This document shows positions 18,118 to 27,492 of a stretch of 64,000 nucleotides of DNA, one piece after another. Below the pieces are notes generated by a model that did not search any database, was not told the origin of the DNA, and was given only the letters and a program-made list of their open reading frames with translations. Made by a program: the position numbers and the translations under genes. Origin of the DNA: CAZHFW01 sp964531675 (lineage in GTDB: Bacteria; Planctomycetota; Phycisphaerae; Phycisphaerales; UBA1924); the NCBI GenBank assembly GCA_964531675.1, contig CAZHFW010000022.1, positions 6,911 to 70,910 of the forward strand, in the 5' to 3' direction. How positions within the stretch are numbered: position 1 is the first letter of the stretch; each line of letters begins with the position of its first letter.

Positions 18118-18894
18118 TCAGTTGTTGTTCTGATCGAGCAGCTGGATCGTCTTGAGCTGGAAATACGGCGTAAACGCCGAGTTGATTCCCGACAGAGGTT
18201 TGTTGACCAGGTCGTCCACGTAACGACCAAACTGCGCCACATCGTTCTCGGGCGCGAAGATGATGTCATCAGGCTGGAGCGCCTCCGCCGCCAGCGCCAT
18301 GTACACCGCGGGCTGCCCGGTGATCCGGGGCTCGATCACCCGAGCGCGGATCACGCCGTCCTCGTCCAGCCTGATGATCGCGACCTTCCGCGCATCGGCC
18401 GAATGCTTCAGCCCCCCGGCCCGGGCCAGCGCCTGCGCCGCGGTCGGAGCATCACGCAACGCCACCGGCGTCGGCGCCCCCACTTCCCCGAGCACGAACA
18501 CGACGGGCTGCCGCACCGACTGCGCCACCACCGTCACCTCGGGGTCCACCAGCCTGGCGCTGTACCGCTTGGTCAGCTCCTCGCCCAGATCCGGGATCGT
18601 GTATCCCGCCGCCTTCACCTCGCCCACCATGGGAAGCGAAATGAACCCGTCAGGCCTGATCACGCAAGGCCGCGAGAGCGTGGGTGTACGCACCAGCACG
18701 ATCTCGATCTGATCGCCCGCCGCCAGCACGTATTCCTTCTTGAAGCGCGCCGACGATTGCACGACCTGCTCGGGCGCGCGGACCGGGCCCGACGCCTTGG
18801 GGCTCACGCAGCCCGCGCACACCAGCGCCAAACCCGCCGCGAGCACGCTCGCCCGGCGCGTCCCAGAACCTGATCTCTTTGCTGCGCACGCCAT
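18118..18894 (-). CDS. Wza-type outer-membrane polysaccharide export lipoprotein
   Basis: The 258-residue product has a lipoprotein signal peptide with lipobox LVCAGC, so C29 would carry the lipid. Next comes the polysaccharide export (PES) domain: YVLAAGDQIEIVL, VIRPDGFISLPMVGEVKAAG and VDPEVTVVA. An SLBB-like part follows (VFVLGEVGAPTPVAL). It would form the outer-membrane channel that works with the Wzz/GumC protein encoded 7 bp downstream. The ATG at 18894 is supported by the position of the signal peptide. It is the first gene of the leftward assembly run, with 212 bp upstream for a promoter. Confidence 0.87.
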   Translation of the reverse strand: MACAAKRSGSGTRRASVLAAGLALVCAGCVSPKASGPVRAPEQVVQSSARFKKEYVLAAGDQIEIVLVRTPTLSRPCVIRPDGFISLPMVGEVKAAGYTIPDLGEELTKRYSARLVDPEVTVVAQSVRQPVVFVLGEVGAPTPVALRDAPTAAQALARAGGLKHSADARKVAIIRLDEDGVIRARVIEPRITGQPAVYMALAAEALQPDDIIFAPENDVAQFGRYVDDLVNKPLSGINSAFTPYFQLKTIQLLDQNNN

Positions 18895-19106
18895 TGTCGT
18901 CAGTCTACTCCCAGCTTGTGGATCATCCGACCAATCACGGGAACGTCCCGTCGGACTTCGACGTCGCGCCCGCACACGCGGACATGACGGCCCCATAAGG
19001 CCCGCATGCTCCGTCATCCCGGACCCATAATCCAGTTCGGACCCGGAATCCAGTCCGACGACCGCGCCTCATCCCGGAACGCGCAAGTCGTGCCGATCCG
19101 ATCGGC

Positions 19107-20093
19107 TCAGCCCCCCGCCTCCACACGACGGAAGTAGTCCTTGTACCAGTCGATGGTCTCCGCGAGCCGCTCACCGACCGGCTTGCCGCACGTCCATCCC
19201 AGCACCGTCCGCGCCTGCTCCGATGAGAGGTACTGGTGCTTGATCTCGCCCTTGGCCTCGTTGAGGATCAAAGGCTCCAGATCCTCGCGCTTGGCCGCCT
19301 TGAGAATCGCCTTGGTCAGGTTGAGCACCGACAAAGGCTCCCCCGTCCCGAAGTTGAACCCGCGGCCGTGGATCGACGGATCGTTCATCTTCTCCGCCAG
19401 GATCAGGTACGCCGACACGATGTCCTTCACGAACACGTAGTCGCGCATCGGCGATCCATCGCTCCGGATCACCGGCCGCTCGTTGCGGATCACCGACTGG
19501 ATCGTGCCCGGAATGATCCGGCTGAAGTTCAGATCGCCCGGCCCGAACAGGTTGCCGCAACGCGTGATGCACACCGGCGTCTTGTACGTGTTGTGGTACG
19601 TGTGCGCGATCAGGTCCGCACAGCTCTTGGAGACGTCGTAGGGGTGCTTGCCTTGCAGCGCCGCGTCCTCGTTGTACGGCAGCTTCTCGTGATCCCCGTA
19701 CGCCTTGTCGCTCGACGCGATGACCACCCGCGTCACCTTCGAGTTCCGCCGGCACGCCTCCAGCAGGCACCAGGTTCCCTTGATGTTCGCCTCGAACGTC
19801 CCCATCGGATTACGGTTGGCGACGCCCACGATCGCCTGGGCCGCCAGGTGCAGGACCGTGTCGATCTCGTACTCGTTGATCGCTCGCTCCAGAACGTTGT
19901 ACTCCTCGACACCGCCGCGCACCGTGCTGATCTTGCGGTCCAGGCCATCCAGGAAGAACGGCGCCGTGGGCACCAGATCCCGGATCAGCCCCGTGACGTT
20001 GGCGCCGCGACGCACCAGCTCATCGGTCATCCAGAGGCCCAGGAACCCCGTGCAGCCCGTGACAAAGACGTTGCGACCCTTCCAGAAACTCAT
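19107..20093 (-). CDS. rfbG: CDP-glucose 4,6-dehydratase-like epimerase/dehydratase
   Basis: RfbG forms CDP-4-keto-6-deoxyglucose from CDP-glucose. The 328-residue SDR protein shows VFVTGCTGFLGLWM, the RfbG-like active-site loop IASSDKAYGDHEKLPY, and YxxxK in HPYDVSKSCADL. ITRCGNLFGPGDLNFSRIIP is also typical of this subgroup. The gene overlaps the cytidylyltransferase gene by 4 bp (ATGA at 20090-20093), the usual pairing for the CDP-sugar route. No gene for the next enzyme (RfbH-type 3-dehydrase) was found in the window, so the keto-sugar may go to one of the aminotransferases or to an unseen enzyme. Confidence 0.83.
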   Translation of the reverse strand: MSFWKGRNVFVTGCTGFLGLWMTDELVRRGANVTGLIRDLVPTAPFFLDGLDRKISTVRGGVEEYNVLERAINEYEIDTVLHLAAQAIVGVANRNPMGTFEANIKGTWCLLEACRRNSKVTRVVIASSDKAYGDHEKLPYNEDAALQGKHPYDVSKSCADLIAHTYHNTYKTPVCITRCGNLFGPGDLNFSRIIPGTIQSVIRNERPVIRSDGSPMRDYVFVKDIVSAYLILAEKMNDPSIHGRGFNFGTGEPLSVLNLTKAILKAAKREDLEPLILNEAKGEIKHQYLSSEQARTVLGWTCGKPVGERLAETIDWYKDYFRRVEAGG

Positions 20094-20812
20094 GGCCTGC
20101 TCCCGGGATTGCTCCCCGACTTCACGCGCCAGGGAATGTTCCCCGAGCGGACGATCTCATCGAACTCCTGCTGATCCTTGTAGCTGTCCACCGACTTGAA
20201 GAACCCGTCGTGCCGGTAGCTGTAAAGCTCGCCCATCCGCGTCAGCTCGGGCAGCACGTGCTTCTCCAGATTCGAGCCCTTCCAGTGGTCGAAGATCTTC
20301 TTCTTCATCACGAAGAATCCGATGTTGATCCGGTGGTCGTGGAGCACGGGCTTCTCGCGCATCTGCACGACCTTGCCCGACGTATCGCAGTCCAGCACGC
20401 CGTATTGCGTGAACATGGGAACGCTCGTCACCGTCGCGATCCCGCCGTGCGACCGGTGGAACGCCACGAGCTTCTGCAAGGGCACGTCCGAGAGCCCATC
20501 GCCGTAGGTCGCCATGAACTCATCGCCCACCAGGTGCGCGCAGCGCTTGATGCGCTCGCCCGTGTCCGCGTCCTCCCCGGTGTCGACGATCGTGACCTTG
20601 CAGCCCAGGTTCTTGCCCTCGAAGTAGTCGTCGAGGGTCTCCTTGCGATGACCCGCCGCCAGCACGAAGTCGTCGAATCCCTGATCCATGAAGCTCCGCA
20701 GGATCTGCACCAGGATGGGCGATCCACCCACGGGAAGCATGGGCTTAGGCAGATACTCCGTAAAGGGGAACGCCCGGATCCCCTTGCCGCCGCACAGAAT
20801 GACGACCTTCAT
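20090..20812 (-). CDS. rfbF: glucose-1-phosphate cytidylyltransferase
   Basis: RfbF makes CDP-glucose from CTP and glucose-1-phosphate. The 240-residue protein begins MKVVILCGGKGIRAFPFTEY and has LPKPMLPVGGSPILVQILR, FMATYGDGLSDVPL and HDHRINIGFFVMKKKIFD, all diagnostic for this enzyme. It is slightly shorter than the enteric one (257). The ATG at 20812 is 14 codons inside the longest frame and is chosen because the nucleotide-binding motif starts there. It is coupled to rfbG by an ATGA overlap and lies 45 bp after the glycosylphosphotransferase gene. Confidence 0.92.
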   Translation of the reverse strand: MKVVILCGGKGIRAFPFTEYLPKPMLPVGGSPILVQILRSFMDQGFDDFVLAAGHRKETLDDYFEGKNLGCKVTIVDTGEDADTGERIKRCAHLVGDEFMATYGDGLSDVPLQKLVAFHRSHGGIATVTSVPMFTQYGVLDCDTSGKVVQMREKPVLHDHRINIGFFVMKKKIFDHWKGSNLEKHVLPELTRMGELYSYRHDGFFKSVDSYKDQQEFDEIVRSGNIPWRVKSGSNPGSRP

Positions 20813-20857
20813 AACCGAGCTCCTCAGGCCGCGGCGCACCCCCGCCGCAGCCACCCC

Positions 20858-22303
20858 TCACCAACCCGTTCCCCGGATCAACGTTCCCACAGTCGAAAGC
20901 ATGATCCGGAAGTCGAGCATGAGCGACCACCGATCGATGTACTCCAGATCCATCTCCATCCACTTCTTGAACGGGATCTTGTGGTCCCCCTCGGCCTGCC
21001 AGAAGCACGTCAGACCCGGAGGCATCGTCAGGCGACGCTTCTGCCACCACTCGTTCCCCTGCGCCTCCTTCGGAGGCAAAGGCCTCGGCCCGACCAGGCT
21101 CATGTCCCCGACCAGGACGTTCCAGAGCTGCGGCAGCTCGTCAAGATGATACTTGCGCAGCACGCGCCCCACCGCCGTGATCCTCGGATCATTCTTGATC
21201 TTGAACGCCGCCCCGTCCGTCTCGTTGTGCTGCTCGAGCTCCTCGCGCAACTTCGGCGCGTCCTTCACCATCGTCCGGAACTTGAGCATCTTGAACCGGC
21301 GCCCGTGGAAACCCGAACGCTCCTGCCCGAAGAACACCGGCCCCCGGCTGTTGAGCTTGATCGCCAGCGGGATCACGATGAACAGGGGAAGCGTGACCAG
21401 GAGCCCGCAGAGCGCTCCCACGAAATCGATCACGCGCTTCACCAGGAGCGGGCCATAGCTCGCCGGCCCGTTGTAGTGCGTCATCAGGGGAATCCCCCCC
21501 ACCGTCACCACCTCGAGCTTCTCATCCACGCGATCAATCGCGTCCGCCGGGAACTTGGCGCTGATGCCCGCCTCCACGCAGAGCCTGACCACGCGTCCGA
21601 TGTCGTCGTAGCGACTCCGCACAGGCAGCGCGATCACCACCTCATCCACGACCCTCGCCGCCAGGATCTCGCGCAATCCCTCGGGCGAATCAAGCACCTG
21701 CTGCGCGATCCCCGACAATGGCCCCGAAACAAAGCGGTCCATCCGCTGGGGCGACTCCGCGTCGTGGGCTTCGCGGATGTCCACGAACTGGACCACCTGG
21801 ATCCCGTAGTGAGGCCTGGCGATCACTTCCTCCGCGATTCGCGCCGCCCGCTCGTTCCGCCCGACGACGATCCACGCGCGATTGTCCTTGCCGCGCCGGC
21901 GCAGCCGCCGGATCACCAGACGCACCGCGAGCCTCACGCTCAGCAGGATCGCGCCCGCCGCCATCGCTGTCAGGCCGTAGACACGCCCATCCAGGCCCTG
22001 CCCGAACAGCTCGGTGAACAGGCACGCGATGCCCGTTGAGAGCGTGAGCACCTCGATGAGCGCCGCCATCTCGCGACCGATCCGTTCCGTGCGCCGCGCG
22101 TGGTAAATCCGCATCCGATTGGCGATGGTCACAAACGCGACCACCATCGCGGACGCGAACACGAACATGTGGTACCCGGTGCTCTCGGGCCAGAGCCCCA
22201 GACGCACGCCCACCGCCCACACCGCCGCTGTGGAGATCCCCGCGATCGCCGCGTCGATCAGCCTGAGGTAGTGCGCGAAGATGTGCACGTTCTGGTACAG
22301 CAT
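20858..22303 (-). CDS. exopolysaccharide polyprenyl glycosylphosphotransferase (WcaJ/GumD type)
   Basis: This 481-residue enzyme starts repeat-unit assembly by transferring a sugar-1-phosphate to undecaprenyl phosphate. The N-terminal third has four to five membrane helices. A Rossmann-like CoA-binding domain follows (RAWIVVGRNERAARIAEEVI). The C-terminal bacterial sugar transferase domain contains KRVIDFVGALCGLL, NSRGPVFFGQER, KMLKFRTM, LDELPQLWNVLVGDMSLVG and GPRPL. The start ATG at 22303 lies 19 bp after the aminotransferase stop, so both are likely in one transcript. It defines the cluster as Wzx/Wzy-dependent. Confidence 0.93.
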   Translation of the reverse strand: MLYQNVHIFAHYLRLIDAAIAGISTAAVWAVGVRLGLWPESTGYHMFVFASAMVVAFVTIANRMRIYHARRTERIGREMAALIEVLTLSTGIACLFTELFGQGLDGRVYGLTAMAAGAILLSVRLAVRLVIRRLRRRGKDNRAWIVVGRNERAARIAEEVIARPHYGIQVVQFVDIREAHDAESPQRMDRFVSGPLSGIAQQVLDSPEGLREILAARVVDEVVIALPVRSRYDDIGRVVRLCVEAGISAKFPADAIDRVDEKLEVVTVGGIPLMTHYNGPASYGPLLVKRVIDFVGALCGLLVTLPLFIVIPLAIKLNSRGPVFFGQERSGFHGRRFKMLKFRTMVKDAPKLREELEQHNETDGAAFKIKNDPRITAVGRVLRKYHLDELPQLWNVLVGDMSLVGPRPLPPKEAQGNEWWQKRRLTMPPGLTCFWQAEGDHKIPFKKWMEMDLEYIDRWSLMLDFRIMLSTVGTLIRGTGW

Positions 22304-22322
22304 GAACGACCCGCCGACGAAC

Positions 22323-23558
22323 TCACCGCTTGTAGTACTCCAGGATCCGAGTGAACGCCGTAATCACATCCGCGATGGCCCGATCATCCATTTCCGCCGT
22401 CAGGGGAAGCGAGAGCGTCCGATCGCCCACATGCTCGGCCCCCGGGAAGTCCCCGCGCTTCCAGCCCCACGTCTCGCGGTAATACTGGTGCGCATGCACC
22501 GGCATGTAGTGCACGCCGCAACCGATGTTCTCGGCCTTGAGCGCCTCGAGCACGCGGTCACGCGTGACGCTGAGCCGCTCCAGCGCCAGCAGTGGCGTAT
22601 AGAGATGCCAGGCGTGCCTCGAACCCGCGGGCGGATCCGGAGGCGTGACGCAGGGAAGCCCCGCAAACGCCCGGCTGTACCGGCGCCAGATCTCTTCCCG
22701 CCGCGCCGCCCGCTCCTCAATCTTGCGGAGCTGCACGACGCCCATGGCCGCGTTCATGTCAGGCAGGTTGTACTTGAAGCCAAAACGCACCACCTCGTAG
22801 TGGCGGTACCCCGGACGGCTGAACCGCGACCACGCGTCGGCGCTCATGCCGTGAAGACAGAGCTCCCGCGCCAGCTTGGCGACATCCGGATCCTTCGCGA
22901 GCAGAATCCCGCCCTCGGCGGTCGTGACGTTCTTGGTCGCGTAGAAGCTGAAACAGCCCACATCCCCGATCAGGCCCGCGGGCTTGCCGTTGTGCGTCGT
23001 CTCGATCGCGTGCGCACAGTCCTCCACGACCTGCAGCTTGTGCTCCCGCGCGATCGCCATGATCGCGTCCATGTCGCACGCGCGCCCGCACATGTGCACC
23101 GGCATCAGCGCCCGCGTCTTGGGCGTGATCCGCTCCCGGATCCGCGCCGGATCGATGTTCATCGTCTGCGGATCGCAATCCGCCAGCACCGGGGTCGCCC
23201 CCGCGTGGATAATCGCGTTCACCGTCGAACAGAACGTCATGGGCGTCGTGATGACCTCGTCGCCCGGACCGATGCCCAGCGCCACCAGCGCCAGATGCAG
23301 CGCCGCGGTGCACGAACTGACCGCAACCGCCGTGCCCCCGCCCTTGTACGCCTCGAAGTCGACTTCGAGCTGGCGGACCATCGGCCCGGTGCTGATCCAG
23401 CGCCGCCGCAGACAGTCGACGACCGCCGCGATCTCCTCTTCACCGATCGCGGGCACGCCGAAGACGACCATGGCCGACGGATCGCGCACCGGCACGCCCC
23501 CCGCAATCGCGGGAAGCGCCGACGTCGAAACACCAGTCTGGACCGACCTTTCGCCCAC
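22323..23558 (-). CDS. DegT/DnrJ/EryC1-family aminotransferase
   Basis: The 411-residue PLP enzyme would aminate a keto-sugar nucleotide, perhaps the CDP- or dTDP-4-keto-6-deoxy sugar made nearby. Motifs are GDEVITTPMTFCSTVNAI, VLADCDPQTMNIDP, VVEDCAHAIETTHNGKP and the PLP lysine K209 in FYATKNVTTAEGG. Since this residue is Lys and not His, it is not an RfbH-type 3-dehydrase. I chose GTG at 23558 because GGAGG sits 6 nt upstream. Longer frames begin at a TTG 30 bp further up without a ribosome site. It is first in the leftward transcript with the glycosylphosphotransferase gene. Confidence 0.82.
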   Translation of the reverse strand: MGERSVQTGVSTSALPAIAGGVPVRDPSAMVVFGVPAIGEEEIAAVVDCLRRRWISTGPMVRQLEVDFEAYKGGGTAVAVSSCTAALHLALVALGIGPGDEVITTPMTFCSTVNAIIHAGATPVLADCDPQTMNIDPARIRERITPKTRALMPVHMCGRACDMDAIMAIAREHKLQVVEDCAHAIETTHNGKPAGLIGDVGCFSFYATKNVTTAEGGILLAKDPDVAKLARELCLHGMSADAWSRFSRPGYRHYEVVRFGFKYNLPDMNAAMGVVQLRKIEERAARREEIWRRYSRAFAGLPCVTPPDPPAGSRHAWHLYTPLLALERLSVTRDRVLEALKAENIGCGVHYMPVHAHQYYRETWGWKRGDFPGAEHVGDRTLSLPLTAEMDDRAIADVITAFTRILEYYKR

Positions 23559-23981
23559 CCACGACCTCCACAGCAGGGCACAAAGCAACCGCCGCTCAGA
23601 GGCGCACTGATACCCCCGAAGCCCCGGTCACTCAGTTCCACGTTGGGACGCTCGAACAGCCTCCGAACGTCTTCACATTCAAACCTAACCCAGACCACCG
23701 CAATCCGCAAGACCTGACTGTTGGAATCCAAAGGCCGAAATCCTCACCACCGGCATGGACCGACCCGCGCCGAACTCTCGGACCGCGCAAGACTTGCGAC
23801 TTTCCCGCGAGAACCCAAACAAAATGCAATCACTGCAGGTTTCACGGCGCCTTCGGCGTTGACCCCGCCCGGTCACGCCGTTAGCTTGACCCCAGGGCCC
23901 TTTGCATCTCAGCTTCCTCCCCGCACGTCGGCATCACCCGACGGAGCCCGCCTTGCCTCATCCCTTGACCGCCCCTGACTG
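23559..23981. other. intergenic region between divergent blocks of the polysaccharide cluster
   Basis: These 423 bp separate the leftward aminotransferase gene from the rightward SDR gene, so both promoters should lie here. The part around 23800-23845 is AT-richer than the surroundings. No promoter pair, hairpin or coding frame stands out clearly enough to call. Confidence 0.4.
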
Positions 23982-24980
23982 ATGCCATCCACCGCCTCCA
24001 TCCCCGTCGAGCTTGCCAACGCCTATGCGACCCGGCGCGTGCTGGTCCTTGGCGGCACGGGCTTCCTGGGCTTCGCGATCGCCCGCGCTCTGGCCCCAAC
24101 GGGCGCCTCAGTCACCATCGCGTCCCGCGGGCTCACCAAGCCCGCCATCCCGCCCCCGCCGGGCGTGCAGGTCGCGACCGCGGACCTGGCCGATCGCGAC
24201 GCGCTGCGCCCGCTCCTTGAACAGGCCGACACCGTGTTCATGCTCGCCGGCTCCACCGGCGCCATCGAGAGCACCGCCGCGCCGCTCGATGACATCCGCA
24301 CCAATCTGGTCGGACACGTCAATCTGCTCGAGACCTGGCGTGCGGCCGCCTGCACCGCTCGACTCGTCGTCGGGAGCACCCGACTGGTCTACGGCCGCCC
24401 CATCCGCAACCCGGTCGACGAGGACCATCCCACCCACCCCACCAGCGCCTACGGCATCAACAAGCTCGCCGCCGAGAAGTACCACCGCCTCTACCACGAA
24501 CTGCACAACGTCCGCTCCACCGCGCTGCGCATCCCCGTCGCCTATGGCCCCGGCGCTCCGCGCAACTCCACCAACCACGGCGTCGTGCGCCACTTCATCG
24601 ACCACGCGCTGGCCGACCGCCCCATCACGCTCTTCGGAGGCGGCGCGCAGCTGCGAGATTTCCTCTACGTCGATGACCTCGTCCGCGCCATGCTCATCGT
24701 CGGCGCCGATGACCGCACCGTCGGCCACGTGCTCAATGTCGGCTCGGGCGCCGCGATCACACTCCGCGCCCTCGCCGAGGCGGTCGTTCGCGCCGCGGGG
24801 AAGGGATCGATCGTCGAAACGCCCTGGCCCACCCACGCCAAGCAGGTCGAAACGGGCGATTTCGTCGCGGATATCTCCCGTATCACCGGGCTGACGGGCT
24901 GGAAGCCCTCCACGCCTTTGGATGAGGGCATCAGCGCCTGCGTTCTGGACGCCCGCAAACGGGCGGCGCAACAGCCATGA
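23982..24980 (+). CDS. NAD-dependent sugar epimerase/dehydratase (extended SDR)
   Basis: The 332-residue protein is an extended SDR of the UDP-glucose 4-epimerase type. It shows VLVLGGTGFLGFAIARAL at residues 20-37, VVGSTRLVYGRPI and YxxxK in YGINKLAAEKYHRLYHEL, then LRDFLYVDDLVRAM and VLNVGSGAAITLRAL. The first 18 residues precede the nucleotide fold and could be shortened by a later start. It overlaps the next glycosyltransferase gene in ATGA (24977-24980). It probably prepares a sugar nucleotide for that enzyme. The substrate cannot be set from sequence. Confidence 0.78.
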   Translation: MPSTASIPVELANAYATRRVLVLGGTGFLGFAIARALAPTGASVTIASRGLTKPAIPPPPGVQVATADLADRDALRPLLEQADTVFMLAGSTGAIESTAAPLDDIRTNLVGHVNLLETWRAAACTARLVVGSTRLVYGRPIRNPVDEDHPTHPTSAYGINKLAAEKYHRLYHELHNVRSTALRIPVAYGPGAPRNSTNHGVVRHFIDHALADRPITLFGGGAQLRDFLYVDDLVRAMLIVGADDRTVGHVLNVGSGAAITLRALAEAVVRAAGKGSIVETPWPTHAKQVETGDFVADISRITGLTGWKPSTPLDEGISACVLDARKRAAQQP

Positions 24981-26122
24981 AGATCGCCCTTGCATGCGCC
25001 GGCGTCGGGCAGATCCAGCGCGGCTACGAGCGCTTCTTCGCCGACCTCTTCCGCTTCACCCGCGACCGCGCCGACATCACCCTCTACAAAGGAGGCGGCG
25101 CGACCTCTTCCCGCGAGATCATCCCAACGTTCGTCAGCCGCACCGGGACGCTGGGGAAACTCATTCCCCTGCACTGGGCGATCGGACGCTCGCGTTACCA
25201 CTTCGAGTCGCTCACCTTCGGACTGGCGGTCGTCCGCCGGTGCATCGCCGACCAGACGGACATCCTGCACATCGTCGATCCGCCCCTAATCAAGGTCGTG
25301 CACCTCTTCCGCCGCAAACTCGGGGGAAAGTTCAAGATCCTGTTCTCGCACGCCGGAACCTTGCCCTTCGGATATCACCCCTACGCGGACTACGTGCACC
25401 ACATCGGGCCCGACGCCTACCTCGCGGATCTGGCCGCGGGACATCCGCGCGATCGGCACGTGCTCATCCCGCTCGGCGTCGATCTCTCACGCTTTGCCAC
25501 CGACCGCACGCGGGCCTCGCTCCGCGCCGAGCACAACATCCCGCTGGACGCCAAGGTCGTGCTCTCGGTCGCGGCCCTGAACCGTCACGCCAAGCGCGTC
25601 GACGCGGTCATCGAAGAGATCGCCCTGCTCCCCGAGAGCTACCACCTCTGGCTCGACGGAAGCTTCGACCCGGATGGCGATCGCACGCTCATCGATCTGG
25701 CCCGCGAGAAGCTTGGAGATCGCTGCCGATTCACGCACGTGCCCTCGGGAAAGCTCGGCGAACTCTTCCGCCTCGCGGACATCAAGGTGCTCGGCTCCCT
25801 GCACGAAGCCTTCGGCCTGGCGGTCGTCGAAGCGATGGCCTGCGGCTTGCCCGTCGTGGTGAACGACACGCCCCACTTCCGGTGGCTCACAGGCGATCCC
25901 AGACTGCTCACCAACCTCGCGGAAAAGGGGGCTCTTGCGGCCCATGTACGTCGGATAATCGAGTCGCCCGAGGGACCCGCCTCCTGGGTTGACCCGGCGC
26001 GCGTGCGACGTCGATTCTCTTGGGATTCCTTGGCTGAGGACTACCTCGAGCTCTACCGATGCGTCGCGGCCGGCCGACCGGTCGTGCAGGCTCCCGAACA
26101 CCTCCCGGCGCAGGGCGCGTAA
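24977..26122 (+). CDS. GT4-family glycosyltransferase
   Basis: The 381-residue GT-B glycosyltransferase begins MKIALACAGVGQIQRGYERF. The donor domain shows VVLSVAALNRHAKRVDAVIE and the E-x7-E motif in LHEAFGLAVVEAMACGLPVV. Its start overlaps the stop of the SDR gene by 4 bp, so the two are coupled and may act in order. A lipoprotein gene follows after 78 bp. The acceptor is unknown. Confidence 0.8.
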   Translation: MKIALACAGVGQIQRGYERFFADLFRFTRDRADITLYKGGGATSSREIIPTFVSRTGTLGKLIPLHWAIGRSRYHFESLTFGLAVVRRCIADQTDILHIVDPPLIKVVHLFRRKLGGKFKILFSHAGTLPFGYHPYADYVHHIGPDAYLADLAAGHPRDRHVLIPLGVDLSRFATDRTRASLRAEHNIPLDAKVVLSVAALNRHAKRVDAVIEEIALLPESYHLWLDGSFDPDGDRTLIDLAREKLGDRCRFTHVPSGKLGELFRLADIKVLGSLHEAFGLAVVEAMACGLPVVVNDTPHFRWLTGDPRLLTNLAEKGALAAHVRRIIESPEGPASWVDPARVRRRFSWDSLAEDYLELYRCVAAGRPVVQAPEHLPAQGA

Positions 26123-26200
26123 GCCCGCCGCCCCCTACCCTCACCGCCAGAGCCCCAGCGGGACAAATCGTCCCGACGGCGCCTGACGGAGCCTCCGCCC

Positions 26201-27409
26201 ATGATCACGCAGAAGTCCATCATGCTCAAGCTCGCCTCACTCTCCGCGATCGTCGGCTCCATCTTCGCGATCTCCGCGTGCGCCGAGTTCAACGCCAAGG
26301 TCACCGAGATCCTCAACCAGGGCAATGGCGAGAAGCCCCCGACCGTGGGCACCGCGGGAGGCCCGCCCCCCAAGGACCAGTCCCGCGCGGACGACACGCT
26401 TGAGACCCAGGCGGCGAGCTGGAAGGCCTACTCCCCCGACCCCATCATCAAGGTCGGCGACCTCCGCGACCGCGGGATCTGGAACGACCCGTGCGTGATC
26501 AAGGAAGGCAGTCAATACGTCATGTACCTGACGACCAGCGTGAAGGAGCCCTTCAAGGCCCCCGTCCTTCCTTTCCGCGCCGTCTCCGACGATGGCGTCA
26601 AGTGGACCCTCGATCCCAAGGAACCGCTCATCTCCCCCGAGAGCACGAGCTACGTCGGGATGGAGACGCCTTCGGTCGTCAAGTTCAACGGCAAGTACCA
26701 CATGTACTACAGCCTCATCAATCAGCCGGGCAAGGTCCCCATGATGGAGATCGGCCACGCCACCAGCGACGACGGCCGCTCGTGGAAGCTCGACCCCATG
26801 GGCCAGCCGCTCATCAAGGCCACGGGCAACGTGCTTGACTGGAATGGCTTCCTGGTCGGCGAGCCCGCCGCGGTCGTCTACAAGAACCGCATCTACCTCT
26901 ACTTCATCGCGACCGGCGCACGTCCGTCGGGCAAGCCCCAGCAGCTCCAGCAGGTCGGCCTTGCGGTCTCCGCCGACGGCCGCAACTTCGACGCCCCGCG
27001 CGTCGTCATGACCCAGGATGAATCCATCTGGCCCCCGAGCAAGGGCTACACGGGCTACTCGTGCGTCTTCGCGGTCGTGAAGGACAACAAGATGCACCTG
27101 TTCCACAACGTCGCGCTCTCGGTGCCCAAGGCCAATCCCGACTGGTACCAGGTCGCCCTCTCCCACGCGGTCAGCGACGACGGCGAAACCAACTGGACCC
27201 AGGACAAGACGCCCATCTACTCCCGCTCGAGCTTCAAGTGGACCGCCGGCGGCATCATCGGCCCCAGCGTCCTCTTCGAGGACGGCAAGTGCAAGATGTG
27301 GTTCGCCGGACACGTCAACCAATCCGACTTCGGCTCCCTCCCGCTCTCGGGCTGGAAGGGCAACCAGTTCGGCATCGGCTACGCCACCACCGATGCTTCC
27401 AAGTACTAA
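26201..27409 (+). CDS. lipoprotein with GH43/GH68-like five-bladed beta-propeller fold
   Basis: The 402-residue product has an N-terminal lipoprotein signal ending in the lipobox ISAC (cysteine at about residue 27) and then a proline- and glycine-rich linker. The rest shows repeated blades with the pattern of propeller glycosidases: IWNDPCVIKEGSQYVMYLT, TPSVVKFNGKYHMYYSL, EPAAVVYKNRIYLYFIATG and GPSVLFEDGKCKMWFAGH. The repeated DDG or SADG turns (SDDGVKWTLD, SDDGRSWKLD) match sialidase/GH43-type domains. The Asp in NDPC and the Glu in GEPA are candidates for catalytic residues. It could trim or modify the exported polysaccharide at the surface. GGAG precedes the ATG. Confidence 0.7.
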   Translation: MITQKSIMLKLASLSAIVGSIFAISACAEFNAKVTEILNQGNGEKPPTVGTAGGPPPKDQSRADDTLETQAASWKAYSPDPIIKVGDLRDRGIWNDPCVIKEGSQYVMYLTTSVKEPFKAPVLPFRAVSDDGVKWTLDPKEPLISPESTSYVGMETPSVVKFNGKYHMYYSLINQPGKVPMMEIGHATSDDGRSWKLDPMGQPLIKATGNVLDWNGFLVGEPAAVVYKNRIYLYFIATGARPSGKPQQLQQVGLAVSADGRNFDAPRVVMTQDESIWPPSKGYTGYSCVFAVVKDNKMHLFHNVALSVPKANPDWYQVALSHAVSDDGETNWTQDKTPIYSRSSFKWTAGGIIGPSVLFEDGKCKMWFAGHVNQSDFGSLPLSGWKGNQFGIGYATTDASKY

Positions 27410-27492
27410 GCACGCTTCCTCGACCAAGCCTCGCGGCGCAGGCGTCCCGCTCGTGACGCTCTCGTCGACCGGTCTCTTCTCTGGGGTGATCC

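Noticed and set aside
20210..22039. 609-codon rightward frame opposite rfbF and the glycosylphosphotransferase
   Set aside because: The product is dominated by H, R, P and L without motifs, typical for the antisense of GC-rich genes.
22323..23558. RfbH-type CDP-6-deoxy-hexulose 3-dehydrase
   Set aside because: The PLP-binding Lys (FYATKN) is present, whereas 3-dehydrases have His there.
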